Origin: Clostridiales bacterium
Lineage (GTDB): Bacteria > Bacillota > Clostridia > Oscillospirales > Oscillospiraceae
Assembly: GCA_018374635.1 (NCBI GenBank)
Contig: JAHAEW010000004.1
Location: 11,141 to 75,140 of the forward strand
DNA: 64,000 bases
Direction: 5' to 3'
A program made the position numbers and the translations under genes. Shown piece by piece: positions 39,684-49,016 of this stretch (position 1 is the stretch's first letter; each line of letters starts with the position of its first letter). The notes beneath the pieces are model-generated. The model was not told where the DNA came from, searched no databases, and saw nothing but the letters and a program-made list of their open reading frames with translations.

Positions 39684-41915
39684 TTATTTGGCGTAGTAGT
39701 TGATGAGGCATCCAGCCAGGATGATCTCCCGCTCTTCCTGCGTGATGCCGGGCAGTTTGAGGGTCACCGGACGCTCTGTCCCGTTCTGGACCAGGATGGC
39801 CTGGATGTTCTCCTCACCCCGCTCCAGAGCGGCGCGGATTCCGGGCAGATAGAGCTGATCGCCGGGCTGGATCTGCCACTCCTTCACATCCTCGGCGATG
39901 AAGGGAAGCATGCCCCAGTTCACCACATTGGAGCGGTAGCGCTTGGTGGCAAACTCCGCGCACAGGTTGGCGCAGCCACCCAGAACCCGCTGGCAGGAGG
40001 CCGCCTGCTCCCGGGCGGAGCCGTCGCCGGGCTTGAGGGCCATGATGAAAGAGCCCAGTCCGGTGGTCTTGGGGTCCCGGCCCATGAGGGCGCCGGCGGC
40101 CTCTCCGGCACGGCGCTTGCGCTCCTCAGCCAGGATCGCCTTGGCGCGGGGCACATACTGAGGGTCCTTCCGGGACAGGGCAAACTCGCTCAGGCGCAGA
40201 GGGTTGGAGCGGTAGGAGGAGGTCTCGCCGGAGGGGATCAGCTCGTCGGTGGTGGTCACCGGGTCATAGATGGCCGCCGCCGCCGTGAGGAGCAGGTTCT
40301 CCGGCAGGGGGATCTGCTCGGGCCAGTCGGCGATGTTGGGGCCGTAGACCAGCTCCGTCTCCGGTTTGGCCTTTCCCACGCCGAAATAGACCCGGGAGCG
40401 GTAGGCCGAGTCGTCATAGCTCCAGTTCTCATCCCTCTGGTCAGCCGGGCAGCCGGGCAGCTCGTCCGCCCCGGTGAGCACGCCGCCGTTGCGGGCGGTG
40501 GCCGCAATGGAGCGGGCGTCCATCAGGGCCACATAGGAGATCTGGCCCTCGCCGGGCTTGGAGCCCTCCCGGTTGGGGAAGTTGCGGGTGGAGTGGCGGA
40601 TGGAGAAGGCCCCGTTGGCAGGCACGTCTCCCGCGCCGAAGCAGGGGCCGCAGAAGCAGGAGCGGATGGAGGCCCCCGCCGCCATCAGGTCGGCAATGTA
40701 GCCCTGCCGGGTCAGCTCCAGATTGATGGGCATGGAGCCGGGATAGCAGGAGAGCCAGAACTCATCCGAACCAATGGCGCTCCCCTTCAGGATCTGGGCA
40801 GCGCGCACCAGGTTTTGATAGGTGCCGCCCGAACAGCCGGCGATGACGCCCTGATCCACATGGAGCTGTCCGTTCACCAGCTTATCGGTGAGGGGCGCGG
40901 CGCCCTTGATCCCAAGCTGTTGGGCCGCGTCGGCCTCCACCTGGCGGAGCAGCTCCCGGGCGTTGGCCTTGAACTCCCGGATGGTATAGGCGTTGGAGGG
41001 GTGGAAGGGCAGCGCGATCATGGGCTCCACCGCAGACAGGTCCACCTCCAGCAGCCCGTCATACCAGGCGCCGTCGGCAGGGGCCTGAGCCTTGAACTCC
41101 TCCCCCCGGCCCAGGGCGGTCAGATGGGCGCGGGTGATCTCGTCCGTGCTCCACACAGAGGACAGGCAGGCGGTCTCGGTAGTCATCACGTCGATGCCGG
41201 AGCGGTAGTCCATGGACAGGCTCCCCACGCCGGGGCCAAAAAACTCCATGACGGCGTTCTTCACCACGCCCTCCCGGAAGGTGGCCCCGATGATGGCAAG
41301 GGCCACATCCTGGGGACCCACGCCGGGCCGGGGCGCGCCGGTGAGGCAGATGCCGATGACCTTGGGATAGGCGATGTCATAGGTCTTGCGCAGAAGCTGG
41401 CGGGCCAGCTCCGGCCCGCCCTCGCCGATGGCCATGGCACCGTAGGCGCCGTACCGGGTGTGGGAGTCGGAGCCCAGGATCATCCTGCCCGGCGCGGCGT
41501 ACCGCTCCCGCATATAGGAGTGGATGACCGCCTGGTGGGCGGGCACAAACTCACCGCCGTACTTCTTGGCGGCCGAGAGGCCGAATACATGGTCGTCCTC
41601 GTTGATGGTGCCGCCCACCGCGCACAGGGAGTTGTGGCAGTTGGTGAGCACATAGGGCAGCGGAAATTCTGTCAGTCCGGAGGCCCGGGCAGTCTGGATG
41701 ATGCCCACATACGTAATGTCGTGGGAGGCCATGGCGTCAAACCGGATGGCCAGACGGTCCATGGTATCCAGCGTGTTGTGGGCTTTGAGGATGCCATAGG
41801 CCATGGTGCCCTCCCTGGCTTTGGCGGGGGCGGGCAGGCCGGCGGCCCGCCCCTCCTCCTCCGAAAGAAAGGCGCCGGAACGGCAGTAGGCGCCGGAACG
41901 TGTGATTCGAATCAT
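39684..41915 (-). CDS. Aconitase-family hydratase (YbhJ-like)
   Basis: A 743-residue protein with aconitase architecture: ILGSDSHTRYGAYGAMAIGEGG (substrate site), GCSGGTYQNLV and SCFCGPCFGAGD with cysteines placed as the [4Fe-4S] ligands, and a C-terminal swivel-like domain ending in GCLINYYAK. The overall sequence resembles the E. coli YbhJ-type putative hydratases rather than aconitase or 3-isopropylmalate dehydratase. The substrate is unknown. The ATG at 41915 has GGAGGG 7 bases before it. It is a single gene with its own promoter and terminator, with no pathway context. Confidence 0.82.
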   Translation of the reverse strand: MIRITRSGAYCRSGAFLSEEEGRAAGLPAPAKAREGTMAYGILKAHNTLDTMDRLAIRFDAMASHDITYVGIIQTARASGLTEFPLPYVLTNCHNSLCAVGGTINEDDHVFGLSAAKKYGGEFVPAHQAVIHSYMRERYAAPGRMILGSDSHTRYGAYGAMAIGEGGPELARQLLRKTYDIAYPKVIGICLTGAPRPGVGPQDVALAIIGATFREGVVKNAVMEFFGPGVGSLSMDYRSGIDVMTTETACLSSVWSTDEITRAHLTALGRGEEFKAQAPADGAWYDGLLEVDLSAVEPMIALPFHPSNAYTIREFKANARELLRQVEADAAQQLGIKGAAPLTDKLVNGQLHVDQGVIAGCSGGTYQNLVRAAQILKGSAIGSDEFWLSCYPGSMPINLELTRQGYIADLMAAGASIRSCFCGPCFGAGDVPANGAFSIRHSTRNFPNREGSKPGEGQISYVALMDARSIAATARNGGVLTGADELPGCPADQRDENWSYDDSAYRSRVYFGVGKAKPETELVYGPNIADWPEQIPLPENLLLTAAAAIYDPVTTTDELIPSGETSSYRSNPLRLSEFALSRKDPQYVPRAKAILAEERKRRAGEAAGALMGRDPKTTGLGSFIMALKPGDGSAREQAASCQRVLGGCANLCAEFATKRYRSNVVNWGMLPFIAEDVKEWQIQPGDQLYLPGIRAALERGEENIQAILVQNGTERPVTLKLPGITQEEREIILAGCLINYYAK

Positions 41916-41961
41916 GTGGTTTCCCTCCAAACGGTGTCGCTCACATTTAGCGATTTAATTT

Positions 41962-41990
41962 ATTGTATCAAGAAGCGGCAGAGAGTGCAA
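41962..41990 (-). promoter_or_regulatory. Promoter of the hydratase gene
   Basis: TTGCAC (41985-41990) and TACAAT (41962-41967) with a 17-base spacer on the minus strand. Confidence 0.8.
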
Positions 41991-42067
41991 CCCTTCCACG
42001 TCTCTTCTTTCCCGATTTTGCACAAGTTCTTTTTGGAATTTATGTCAACTATTTTAGCGGGATTCGG

Positions 42068-42096
42068 TTGACGGATTTTCTCCTTTCCGGTAAAAT
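42068..42096 (+). promoter_or_regulatory. Promoter of the amidase gene
   Basis: TTGACG (42068-42073) and TAAAAT (42091-42096) with a 17-base spacer on the plus strand, about 30 bases before the start codon. Confidence 0.82.
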
Positions 42097-42128
42097 TATG
42101 TCTGCAATTCTCAGAAAAGGAGTCCGTC

Positions 42129-43706
42129 ATGAAAAAAACTTTCCTATGTCTCCTCGCCATGCTCTGTCTGCTGGCCGGCTTTCTCACCGCCCAGGCGGCC
42201 GGACCGGCGGGAACGTTGAGCGTCTCTTTTTACAGTGAGAGCGCCAAGCGCTATGACGCCCCTGTCCAGACCGATCTGGTTCAGCTCCAGCTGGACGGCA
42301 CGGCCCTTACCCCGCCTGACGTCCCGGCCCTCATCCAGTACATCGGCGGCGCAGGGCGGACTCTGGTCCCGGTGCGTCTGGTCTCGGAAGCCCTGGGTGC
42401 CGACGTGCTCTGGGTCAACGACACCCGTCAGGTCATCATCCAGAATGAGAGTCAGACCATCGTGCTCACCCTGGGCTCCTCCAAGGCAACGGTCAACGGC
42501 ACGATTACCGATCTGCCCGGCGGCGTTCCGGCCGGCGCGGTCAAATACAACGGGAAAGAGAGCACCATGGTCCCCCTCCGGTTCGTCTCGGAGACGCTGG
42601 GGGCGGAGGTCCTCTGGGACAACGACACCTTTACCGCCGATATCCGCACCGGGGCGGTTACTCCGACTCCCACCCCCACGCCGACCCCGACTCCTACTCC
42701 GACTCCCACGCCTACGCCCACACCGACTCCCACTCCCACGCCGACCCCTACGCCCACACCGTCGCCGGAGCATGAGGATCGGGGCACTATCGTGCGCATC
42801 GAGCAGGATGACAACGCCCAGTCCATCTTTATCGCCACCAACCACGTGCCCGAATACCGGGTGGTGGATCTGGGAACCCGGGTCGCCGTGGATATTCTGG
42901 GCACGGTCATCGACCCGGGCAGCGGCAGCATCACCGTGGAAAACGAGGTGATCACCGCCGTCCGCTACGCCCAGCACGGGGACGACCTGGGATACAGCTA
43001 TCCCCACACGGTGCGCGTGGTCTTTGACCTGGCGGACGGCTTTACTTACTCGGAAAATATCACCGTAGAAAAGCAGGTGGGCGGCGTTCTGGTCACCTCT
43101 CACTATGAGGACGCGGCGCCTCCCCCGGACATCCCAACCGATCCCATCGATCCCTCCACCGCTACCATCGTGATCGACCCCGGCCATGGCGGCTCCGCCT
43201 CCGGCGCCTACTATGAGGGGATCATGGAAAAGGACCTCACCTTCCCCATCAGCCTCTGTCTGCGGGACATTCTGGCCGCTGAGGGCTACAATGTGATCAT
43301 GACACGGGAGAGTGACGTCTACATGACCCTCTCCGACCGGTGTGCGGTGGCCAACGAGGTGGACGCCGACCTCTTTATCAGCATCCACTGCAATGCATTG
43401 GCCAACAACACGAATTACCAGGGTCTCATCACCTTCTATTCCACAGGCAGTACCAAGGGCCAAAAACTGGCCCAGGCCGTTCAGGACGCCACGGCAGAGG
43501 CCACCGGGGCCATCAACCGCGGCATCCGGAACAACTCCGACTATACCGTCCTGCGGCAGACCAAAATGCCCGCCATTCTGGTGGAGACCGGCTTTATGTC
43601 CTCCCATGAGGAGCTCATGCGCCTGTCCGACCCGGCCTACCAGCAGCTTCTGGCCCAGGGCATGGCGGACGGAATCATCCGGTATCTGAATCCCCAGTCT
43701 GCCTGA
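42129..43706 (+). CDS. Secreted N-acetylmuramoyl-L-alanine amidase with stalk domain and Thr-Pro linker
   Basis: A 525-residue exported protein. The signal peptide is residues 1-23. A copper-amine-oxidase-N-like stalk domain follows (about 40-175; the repeated [20 protein letters not shown] pattern occurs twice). Then come a pure Thr-Pro linker (about 178-213), an AMIN-like domain (215-320) and a zinc amidase_3 domain (from about 345: [42 protein letters not shown]). The zinc ligands His, Glu and His and the catalytic Glu are present. It cleaves peptidoglycan stem peptides outside the cell. AAAAGGAG precedes the start. Confidence 0.93.
   Translation: MKKTFLCLLAMLCLLAGFLTAQAAGPAGTLSVSFYSESAKRYDAPVQTDLVQLQLDGTALTPPDVPALIQYIGGAGRTLVPVRLVSEALGADVLWVNDTRQVIIQNESQTIVLTLGSSKATVNGTITDLPGGVPAGAVKYNGKESTMVPLRFVSETLGAEVLWDNDTFTADIRTGAVTPTPTPTPTPTPTPTPTPTPTPTPTPTPTPTPTPSPEHEDRGTIVRIEQDDNAQSIFIATNHVPEYRVVDLGTRVAVDILGTVIDPGSGSITVENEVITAVRYAQHGDDLGYSYPHTVRVVFDLADGFTYSENITVEKQVGGVLVTSHYEDAAPPPDIPTDPIDPSTATIVIDPGHGGSASGAYYEGIMEKDLTFPISLCLRDILAAEGYNVIMTRESDVYMTLSDRCAVANEVDADLFISIHCNALANNTNYQGLITFYSTGSTKGQKLAQAVQDATAEATGAINRGIRNNSDYTVLRQTKMPAILVETGFMSSHEELMRLSDPAYQQLLAQGMADGIIRYLNPQSA
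42658..42768 (+). repeat. Imperfect hexanucleotide repeat encoding (Thr-Pro)n
   Basis: About 17 tandem ACN-CCN units encode a Thr-Pro linker in the amidase. Third bases vary (ACT, ACC, ACG / CCG, CCC, CCT), so the DNA is a degenerate repeat. Whole-unit slippage would keep the frame and only change linker length. Confidence 0.9.
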
Positions 43707-43720
43707 TTTCTAATGAAGAG

Positions 43721-43759
43721 TGCCCCTGTTCCCTGAGCGCCGCTCATGGAACAGGGGCA
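43721..43759. terminator. Terminator between amidase and kdpE
   Basis: TGCCCCTGTTCC (43721-43732) pairs with GGAACAGGGGCA (43748-43759), with an inner TGAGCG/CGCTCA stem, followed on the plus strand by TTTGCTTTTATT. It separates convergent genes. Confidence 0.88.
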
Positions 43760-43766
43760 TTTGCTT

Positions 43767-44468
43767 TTATTCCACTTTCATCATCCGATACCCCACCCCG
43801 ATGTGGGTCTGAATATACTGGGGCGACCCAGGTTCTTTTTCCAGCTTCTTGCGGAGCGTGGCCATGAATACCCGGAGGGAGGCCACATCGTTTTCCCAGC
43901 TTCTGCCCCAGATTTGCTGGGTGATAAAAGTATGGGTCAGTACCTTGCCCACATTCTTGCACAGCAGGCACAGCAGCTTATACTCGCTGGGGGTCAGGTG
44001 GAGCTCCTGGTCTCCCAGAAAGGCGCATCCGGCGGCGTAATCCACCTTCAGCCTGCCGTTTGTAAAGACAGCCTCGGCGTTCACCGTGCCGATTTGCAGG
44101 GTGGCCAGCCGCCGCTGAGTCACGCGCAGCCGGGCCAGCAGCTCCTCCACCGAAAAAGGCTTGGTCAGATAGTCATCTGCCCCCGCGTCCAGCGCGTCGA
44201 TCTTATCGGTATCCTCACTGCGGGCACTGATGACGATGATGGGCAGATTGGACCAGGACCGGACCCGACGGATCACCTCAATGCCGTCAATATCCGGCAG
44301 TCCCAGATCCAGAAGAATGATCTCCGGATTGTGAGACGAGGCCTCCAGGATCGCTGACTCGCCGTTGGCGGCGGTCAGAAAGCGATAGTCGTGGGCTTTC
44401 AGGGTGGTCGTGATCAAATTACGGACGGGCACATCATCCTCCACGACCAGAATCAGCGGTTTATTCAT
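43767..44468 (-). CDS. kdpE: Response regulator KdpE
   Basis: A 233-residue OmpR-family regulator. The receiver has VVEDDVPVRN, phosphoacceptor Asp in IILLDLGLPDIDGIEVIR, ISARSED and the KPFSVEELLARLR lysine. The winged helix has LTPSEYKLLCLLCKN and VFMATLRKKLEKEPGSPQYI ending THIGVGYRM, as in KdpE proteins. Its start overlaps the end of the adjacent kdpD copy by 8 bases. It is the only KdpE for two KdpD kinases in the window and is expected to activate the kdpFABC promoter. Confidence 0.93.
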   Translation of the reverse strand: MNKPLILVVEDDVPVRNLITTTLKAHDYRFLTAANGESAILEASSHNPEIILLDLGLPDIDGIEVIRRVRSWSNLPIIVISARSEDTDKIDALDAGADDYLTKPFSVEELLARLRVTQRRLATLQIGTVNAEAVFTNGRLKVDYAAGCAFLGDQELHLTPSEYKLLCLLCKNVGKVLTHTFITQQIWGRSWENDVASLRVFMATLRKKLEKEPGSPQYIQTHIGVGYRMMKVE

Positions 44469-47106
44469 GCAGCTCTACCTCCCCAGCCGGTACAGAAAAT
44501 GTAAAAATGGTTCCTTGCGGCACATGGTCCGAGACCGTGATCCCGCCTCCATGGGCATTGACAATGGATTTGCACAGCGCCAACCCCAGCCCTATACTGC
44601 GCCGGCTGTCCGCGATCTGGTTGGCCGCGCTGTAAAACATGTCGAAGATATGCGGCTTGGCCTCATCGGAAATGCCCGGTCCATTGTCCGCGATAGAGAC
44701 CTCTACGAAACGGTCCCTCTTTCTCCATCCGATGTTGATTTCCGAGCCCGGAGGGGTGTATTTGATGGCATTGTCCACAATATTGATCAGCACCTGGACG
44801 ATGAGCTTTGCGTCGATCCGGACCAGTGTATACTCGTCGCTGCTCTGGACCTGCAGCCTGTACTCCACGCTCTTCCGGTTGATATGCCGCAGCGCCTCGG
44901 CCACCACCTCGTCCATCAGCTCGGTGGAGAGGTGCAGATTCATCCGCCCTTCCTCCAGGCGGCTGACTGAGAGAAGATTTTCCACCAGGTTGATCAGCCA
45001 CATGGCGTCATCGTAGATGTCGGTGTACATCTGCTCCTTGGCCTTTTCATCGAAGAGGCCTCCGTTGGAGAGCAGGTTGCTGGCATTTCCCGAGATGGAG
45101 GTCAGCGGGGTGCGCAGGTCATGAGAGATCGAGCGCAGCAGGTTGGCGCGCAGCTGTTCATTCTTGGCCAGGACGGCAGCCGCCTCTTTTTCCTCCAGAT
45201 TCTTCCGGTTCTCCAGCGCCAGTGCGCACTCTCCCAACACAGAGAGGAGGAGACTGCACTCAAACGAGTCCAAGGGACGATCTCCCACCGCGATCCCCAC
45301 CACGCCGTATACCTGCTCTCCCGTGCGGATGGAGAGATAGGTGCACCGTGCATCGGACAGGGCGTCTGTCCCCGCGCCTGCTCTTCGGTTGTTCTTCAGG
45401 ACCCACTGAGCGGCCTCCCGCTCCCGCTCCGAGGTATATAACTCATAATCGGGGGCTTCCTCCACCGAAAAAATCTCCAGCGGCTGTAACGCGCCCCCCT
45501 CCGCCAGGCAGGCGACGATATCCCGTTGGAAGATCTTGACCATCTGTCTGGCCGTGATAGAGAGGATCTCGGACTGGCTGTGTGCTTTTTGCAGATTCTG
45601 GTTGGTCTCAAAAAGGAGTCTGGTCCGCCATGCCACCTGGGCTGAGCGTTTGGCGTGGGACTTCAGCCTGGCGGCCAGAGAGCCCGTGAGCAGGGACGCC
45701 AAAAACATCACCAGAAATGTCACCGGATAGCCGCTGTCATAGGCCTGAAGGGAAAAGCGGGGCGCCGTAAAGAAAAAGTTAAAGGCCAGTACGCTTACAA
45801 TAGAGGCAGCCAGGCTGCACACCGGACTCTTGGTAAAGACCGAGATCAGCATTACACCCAGAATATAGAGCGTGATGATATTGGCCTCTGTAAAGCCCAG
45901 CCGATAGAAACCCACGCCGATCAGGGTGGCCAGGGCAAAGATCAGCACGCTCTTTTCCAAATCACGGAGGGACGGCATGGGGATATGCATGCCCTCCCGG
46001 CGCCGGTCAGAGAACGCCCGGCTGATCCCGCTATCCGGGATGATGTGAACGTCCAGCTCTGGGACAAGGCCGATCAGCCGCTCGGTCAGAGATGTTTTCC
46101 AGAGAAACCTCCCATGGGCTCCCCTGCTGCGCCCGAGCACGATCCGGGTGACGCCCGAGATGCGGGCAAACTCCGCGATCTGATCGGCCGCGTCCTCTCC
46201 GTACAGCGTCTCCGCCGACGCCCCCAGCTGTTCGGCCAGGCGGACATGAGCGTCCAGACGCTCCCGGTCGGCCGCAGTCATCCGGGCTGCGCTCCTTGTC
46301 TCCACAAACAGCGCGGTAAAATTGCACCGGAAAGCGCCCGCCATCCCGGCCGCTGTACGGATGACTTTCGCGTTGGCGGGCGACGGCGAAAGGCAGACCA
46401 GAATATGCTCCCGGCTGTGATCGTCCGGCGTGTTCTGTATTCCCTTTGTATACAGAGCGGCCCGGTCCGCGCACCGGCGCAGTCCCACCTCCCGCAGCGC
46501 GCTCATCTCTGCCGCGGAGTACCGGGCAAGCAGCTCTGTTTTCCCTGCCCGGCGCAGACGCTCCCGCAGGCACTCCGGCTCTATATCGACAAAATACACT
46601 TGCGCCGCGCGGTCAAAAACACCGTCTGGAATGCGTTCGGATACCGTACCCCCGACGATAGCCGAGACCGTATCCTGAATGCTCTCCATGTTCTGGATAT
46701 CCAGTGTGGTATAGACATCAATCCCCGCCTCCAGCATCGCCCAGATCTCCTGATAACGCTTCTTATAGCGGGCATTCCCTATATTCTGGTAGGAAAGGTC
46801 ATCGATCAGAAGCACCTGCGGCTTTCGGTTCAGACACGCCCGCAGATCGACCTCGTAACGGACTGCTCCCTGTTTCTCCACCGGCACACAGGGCACTCTT
46901 TCAAATCCTTCCGCCAGCCGGCGGGTCTCGGGCCACAGATGCTCCGAGAACAGCCCGATAACTACATCCATCCCGCCCGCTCTGGCCTGCTCTCCCGCCC
47001 GCAGCATCGCGTAGCTCTTTCCAGCGCCGGACAGGTAGCTGGCAAAAATGGTGAGCTTTCCGCACGATCTTTTTCCTCTCTGCCCATCCTGCGTTACTGC
47101 GTCCAT
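44461..47106 (-). CDS. kdpD: KdpD-type sensor kinase, copy 1 (degenerate nucleotide loop, intact c-di-AMP-type motif)
   Basis: An 881-residue KdpD: N-terminal KdpD domain (1-225), USP-like domain (about 232-350), four helices (about 395-490), GAF-like region and kinase core (SISHDLRTPL, ADNGPGIS, SIGLGLALC). The loop at 22-31 reads ASYLSGAGKS, so the first glycine of a Walker A motif is missing. The DELAH signature region reads IDDLSYQN. The USP domain keeps S240-x-S242, twenty residues, then F263-T-A-L-F, the spacing reported for cyclic-di-AMP binding by Staphylococcus KdpD. It has its own extended -10 promoter and overlaps kdpE, so the two are cotranscribed. The ATG at 47106 follows a G-rich site; an upstream start at 47226 is possible. 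Confidence 0.9.
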   Translation of the reverse strand: MDAVTQDGQRGKRSCGKLTIFASYLSGAGKSYAMLRAGEQARAGGMDVVIGLFSEHLWPETRRLAEGFERVPCVPVEKQGAVRYEVDLRACLNRKPQVLLIDDLSYQNIGNARYKKRYQEIWAMLEAGIDVYTTLDIQNMESIQDTVSAIVGGTVSERIPDGVFDRAAQVYFVDIEPECLRERLRRAGKTELLARYSAAEMSALREVGLRRCADRAALYTKGIQNTPDDHSREHILVCLSPSPANAKVIRTAAGMAGAFRCNFTALFVETRSAARMTAADRERLDAHVRLAEQLGASAETLYGEDAADQIAEFARISGVTRIVLGRSRGAHGRFLWKTSLTERLIGLVPELDVHIIPDSGISRAFSDRRREGMHIPMPSLRDLEKSVLIFALATLIGVGFYRLGFTEANIITLYILGVMLISVFTKSPVCSLAASIVSVLAFNFFFTAPRFSLQAYDSGYPVTFLVMFLASLLTGSLAARLKSHAKRSAQVAWRTRLLFETNQNLQKAHSQSEILSITARQMVKIFQRDIVACLAEGGALQPLEIFSVEEAPDYELYTSEREREAAQWVLKNNRRAGAGTDALSDARCTYLSIRTGEQVYGVVGIAVGDRPLDSFECSLLLSVLGECALALENRKNLEEKEAAAVLAKNEQLRANLLRSISHDLRTPLTSISGNASNLLSNGGLFDEKAKEQMYTDIYDDAMWLINLVENLLSVSRLEEGRMNLHLSTELMDEVVAEALRHINRKSVEYRLQVQSSDEYTLVRIDAKLIVQVLINIVDNAIKYTPPGSEINIGWRKRDRFVEVSIADNGPGISDEAKPHIFDMFYSAANQIADSRRSIGLGLALCKSIVNAHGGGITVSDHVPQGTIFTFSVPAGEVELHE

Positions 47107-47131
47107 GGTAGCCCCCCCTTCAAACACGGAT

Positions 47132-47140
47132 ATTATACCA
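47132..47140 (-). promoter_or_regulatory. Extended -10 promoter of kdpD copy 1-kdpE
   Basis: The minus strand reads TGG-TATAAT (TATAAT at 47132-47137) with no good -35 box. A TSS about 20 bases before the start codon is expected. The sequence CTGTGGTATRAT is shared with the promoter of kdpD copy 2. Confidence 0.65.
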
Positions 47141-47344
47141 CAGCGCCGCGCATTCTGCTGAACAAATTCCAGAATGGCAGCGCCCGCTCCCTCCTTGGGC
47201 ACAGGCACCGCCCATATCCTTCTCACTATCGTGATTTTTCTTTATAGATTTTTTCAGTCTGTTCCTATTATCCATATCTGGTCTAAAAAAGGCATTGATA
47301 TCTTTTTGTCCGCATTAAAGCTGTATAAAGGAGCAATCATGACC

Positions 47345-47378
47345 GGAGGGCTGTCCAACTCTCGTCAGACAGCCCTCC
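47345..47378. terminator. Hairpin after the 292-residue gene
   Basis: GGAGGGCTGTC (47345-47355) pairs with GACAGCCCTCC (47368-47378). It lies 45 bases after the stop of the hypothetical gene but lacks a U-tract on either strand, so termination is uncertain. The rest of the 316-base gap to kdpD copy 1 holds no convincing gene. Confidence 0.5.
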
Positions 47379-47422
47379 AACCACAGGTTTTCTGTATTTG
47401 CTCTCAGCCCGGTAGATCTCTT

Positions 47423-48301
47423 CTACTGGTGGAGCGGGAAGAGAATCTTCATGAGCACCTGCTCCGCCGCTTCGGCATGTTCCACGCTGAAATAGAGCCG
47501 CTTTCCCTCCCCATCAAGCAGTTCAAACTGATCCCTGCGGCAGAGGAAGCGAATCTTCAGCTGCTCCAGCACATGGTAGAGCGCCAGGTTCCACTCGGCC
47601 CAGTTCGGCGCCACATCCTTCAGAAGCGCGTTCCTAAGCCACTCAAACTCAGGCGGAAGGAGCCTCTTTTCCAAAAAGAGCCTCCAGAGCACCTCTTTCT
47701 GCTCCATGGTAAGTCCGGCCAGACAATCCAAATCATCCTCGTCCTCCCCCCAGCACACATAACAGAAGGAGCACGTGTGATCCAGCCGGGAGAGCCGCTG
47801 TTCCTCCAGGAAATCCGCACAGCTCCATTCAAACGCCGCCGCGCACTCTCCCCGGTCTATCGCACGCAGGATCCGGAACATACACTCCGCCGAGCGGGGA
47901 TCGAGGAACTGTATGGAGAAATACAGGTCGCGCAGCTCCTCGTGCCAGCAGCCCGATATCGTCTGCTGACGCAGGACAAGCATCTTCTGTTCCCGCGTGA
48001 AAGAGAGCCCCACAAGCTCCCCATTGGGCGCCAGACCGAAGACCTGTACCGGCCAGGTATCGTGGATCCTGCTCAGCGCGGACCCAAAAGACTGTGCGAA
48101 TTCCGCTGTGGAAAAGGTCTGCACCTCATAGCCAAGCCGCAGCAGGGCGCCGCCGCTCTCATAGGAAGCCCGGCTTCCCTCCCCCAGCCAGTCCTTCAGC
48201 AATTTTGCCAGACAGATCATCAACCACGCAGGCGTCTCGCCATCCAGTTCCACCGCCGGGCAGATCACCCGCTCTACCGTCTTATCATAATGAAAGTGCA
48301 T
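47423..48301 (-). CDS. Unrecognised 292-residue protein encoded between kdpC and kdpD
   Basis: Predicted soluble, acidic, with no signal peptide or membrane helix. The first half (VERVICPAVELDGETPAWLM, GYEVQTFSTAEFAQSFGSAL) looks alpha/beta. The middle has a cysteine cluster: ECAAAFEWSC followed by HTCSFCYVCWGEDEDDLDC, including a CxxCxxC run that could bind metal. The last part is helical with many Leu and Arg residues. I do not recognise a family. The ATG at 48301 has AGGAGGA 7 bases upstream, and it starts 39 bases after kdpC, so it is probably the last gene of the kdpFABC operon. A role in adjusting Kdp function is only a guess from position. Confidence 0.6.
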   Translation of the reverse strand: MHFHYDKTVERVICPAVELDGETPAWLMICLAKLLKDWLGEGSRASYESGGALLRLGYEVQTFSTAEFAQSFGSALSRIHDTWPVQVFGLAPNGELVGLSFTREQKMLVLRQQTISGCWHEELRDLYFSIQFLDPRSAECMFRILRAIDRGECAAAFEWSCADFLEEQRLSRLDHTCSFCYVCWGEDEDDLDCLAGLTMEQKEVLWRLFLEKRLLPPEFEWLRNALLKDVAPNWAEWNLALYHVLEQLKIRFLCRRDQFELLDGEGKRLYFSVEHAEAAEQVLMKILFPLHQ

Positions 48302-48340
48302 CGCACGCTCCTCCTTTCCCACAGCGGCCGCATGCCGCAC

Positions 48341-49003
48341 TTATTTGCTCACCTCGTCAATCAGGCCCATGGCCTTGGCAATGTCCAGGTTGACTCCCAG
48401 CACGTTGACCGTCTCCTCACCGAACACCCCCAGAAGCTTTCCGGCCGTATTGTCGGCCACGATCTGCTCCAGCTGCTCCCGGCTCAGGCCAGAGGCCTCC
48501 GCCAGAGCGGGCAGCTGCACCTGGGCGGCTTCCGGGGATACGTGGGGGTCCAGTCCGGAACCGGAAGCGGTCATCAGGTCGGCAGGCAGGTCCTCCCGGC
48601 TGATTTCGGGGTTGGCAGCCAAGAACTCCTCAATATCCGCCTCGACCCGCTCGGTGAGGGCAGGATTCGAGGGCGCATAGTTGTTGGAGCCGGAGCCCAG
48701 CCCGGCAAACTCGCTGCCGTCATGATAGAACCGGTTGCCCTCGGCATCCTCATAATAGGTGTTGTAGTGGTATGCGGAGGGACGGCATTTCATGAAGTAT
48801 GGCTCGGTAAAATCCTGGCCCACGTTGGCCGCGCCCACCGGGGCGCCGTCGGCCATGACCAGACTGCCCTTGGCCTGACGGGGAAAGAGCAACGCAGACA
48901 GGCCGCTGAGTACCACGGGAAACAGAAAGCCGCACAACAGCAGCAGGACCAGCGTCACCACTACGGACTGCCGTATATTGTGAAGAATGGTTTTATTCGA
49001 CAT
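48341..49003 (-). CDS. kdpC: Potassium-transporting ATPase subunit C
   Basis: A 220-residue subunit with one N-terminal membrane helix (about residues 12-34) and a long extracytoplasmic domain. KdpC hallmarks are GSNNYAPSNPALTERV, DLMTASGSGLDPHVSPEAA, QLPALAEASGLSREQLEQIV and the ending FGEETVNVLGVNLDIAK. It stabilises KdpA/KdpB and aids nucleotide binding. GGAGGA precedes the ATG by 7 bases. It directly follows kdpB. Confidence 0.96.
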   Translation of the reverse strand: MSNKTILHNIRQSVVVTLVLLLLCGFLFPVVLSGLSALLFPRQAKGSLVMADGAPVGAANVGQDFTEPYFMKCRPSAYHYNTYYEDAEGNRFYHDGSEFAGLGSGSNNYAPSNPALTERVEADIEEFLAANPEISREDLPADLMTASGSGLDPHVSPEAAQVQLPALAEASGLSREQLEQIVADNTAGKLLGVFGEETVNVLGVNLDIAKAMGLIDEVSK

Positions 49004-49016
49004 ATTGGAGTCCTCC

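Noticed and set aside
42658..42768. Direct repeats resembling a CRISPR array or phase-variable tract
   Set aside because: The repeat is a coding (Thr-Pro)n linker with a 6-base unit; slippage by whole units keeps the frame and there are no spacers.
47107..47270. Longer kdpD copy 1 reading from 47226 and a short basic frame near 47275
   Set aside because: The extension would run across the extended -10 promoter at 47132 and shows no KdpD similarity. The short frame lacks a ribosome-binding site.
47338..47460. Plus-strand frame starting after AAAGGAG near 47338
   Set aside because: It soon runs antisense into the 292-residue gene, has no promoter at proper spacing and encodes nothing recognisable.
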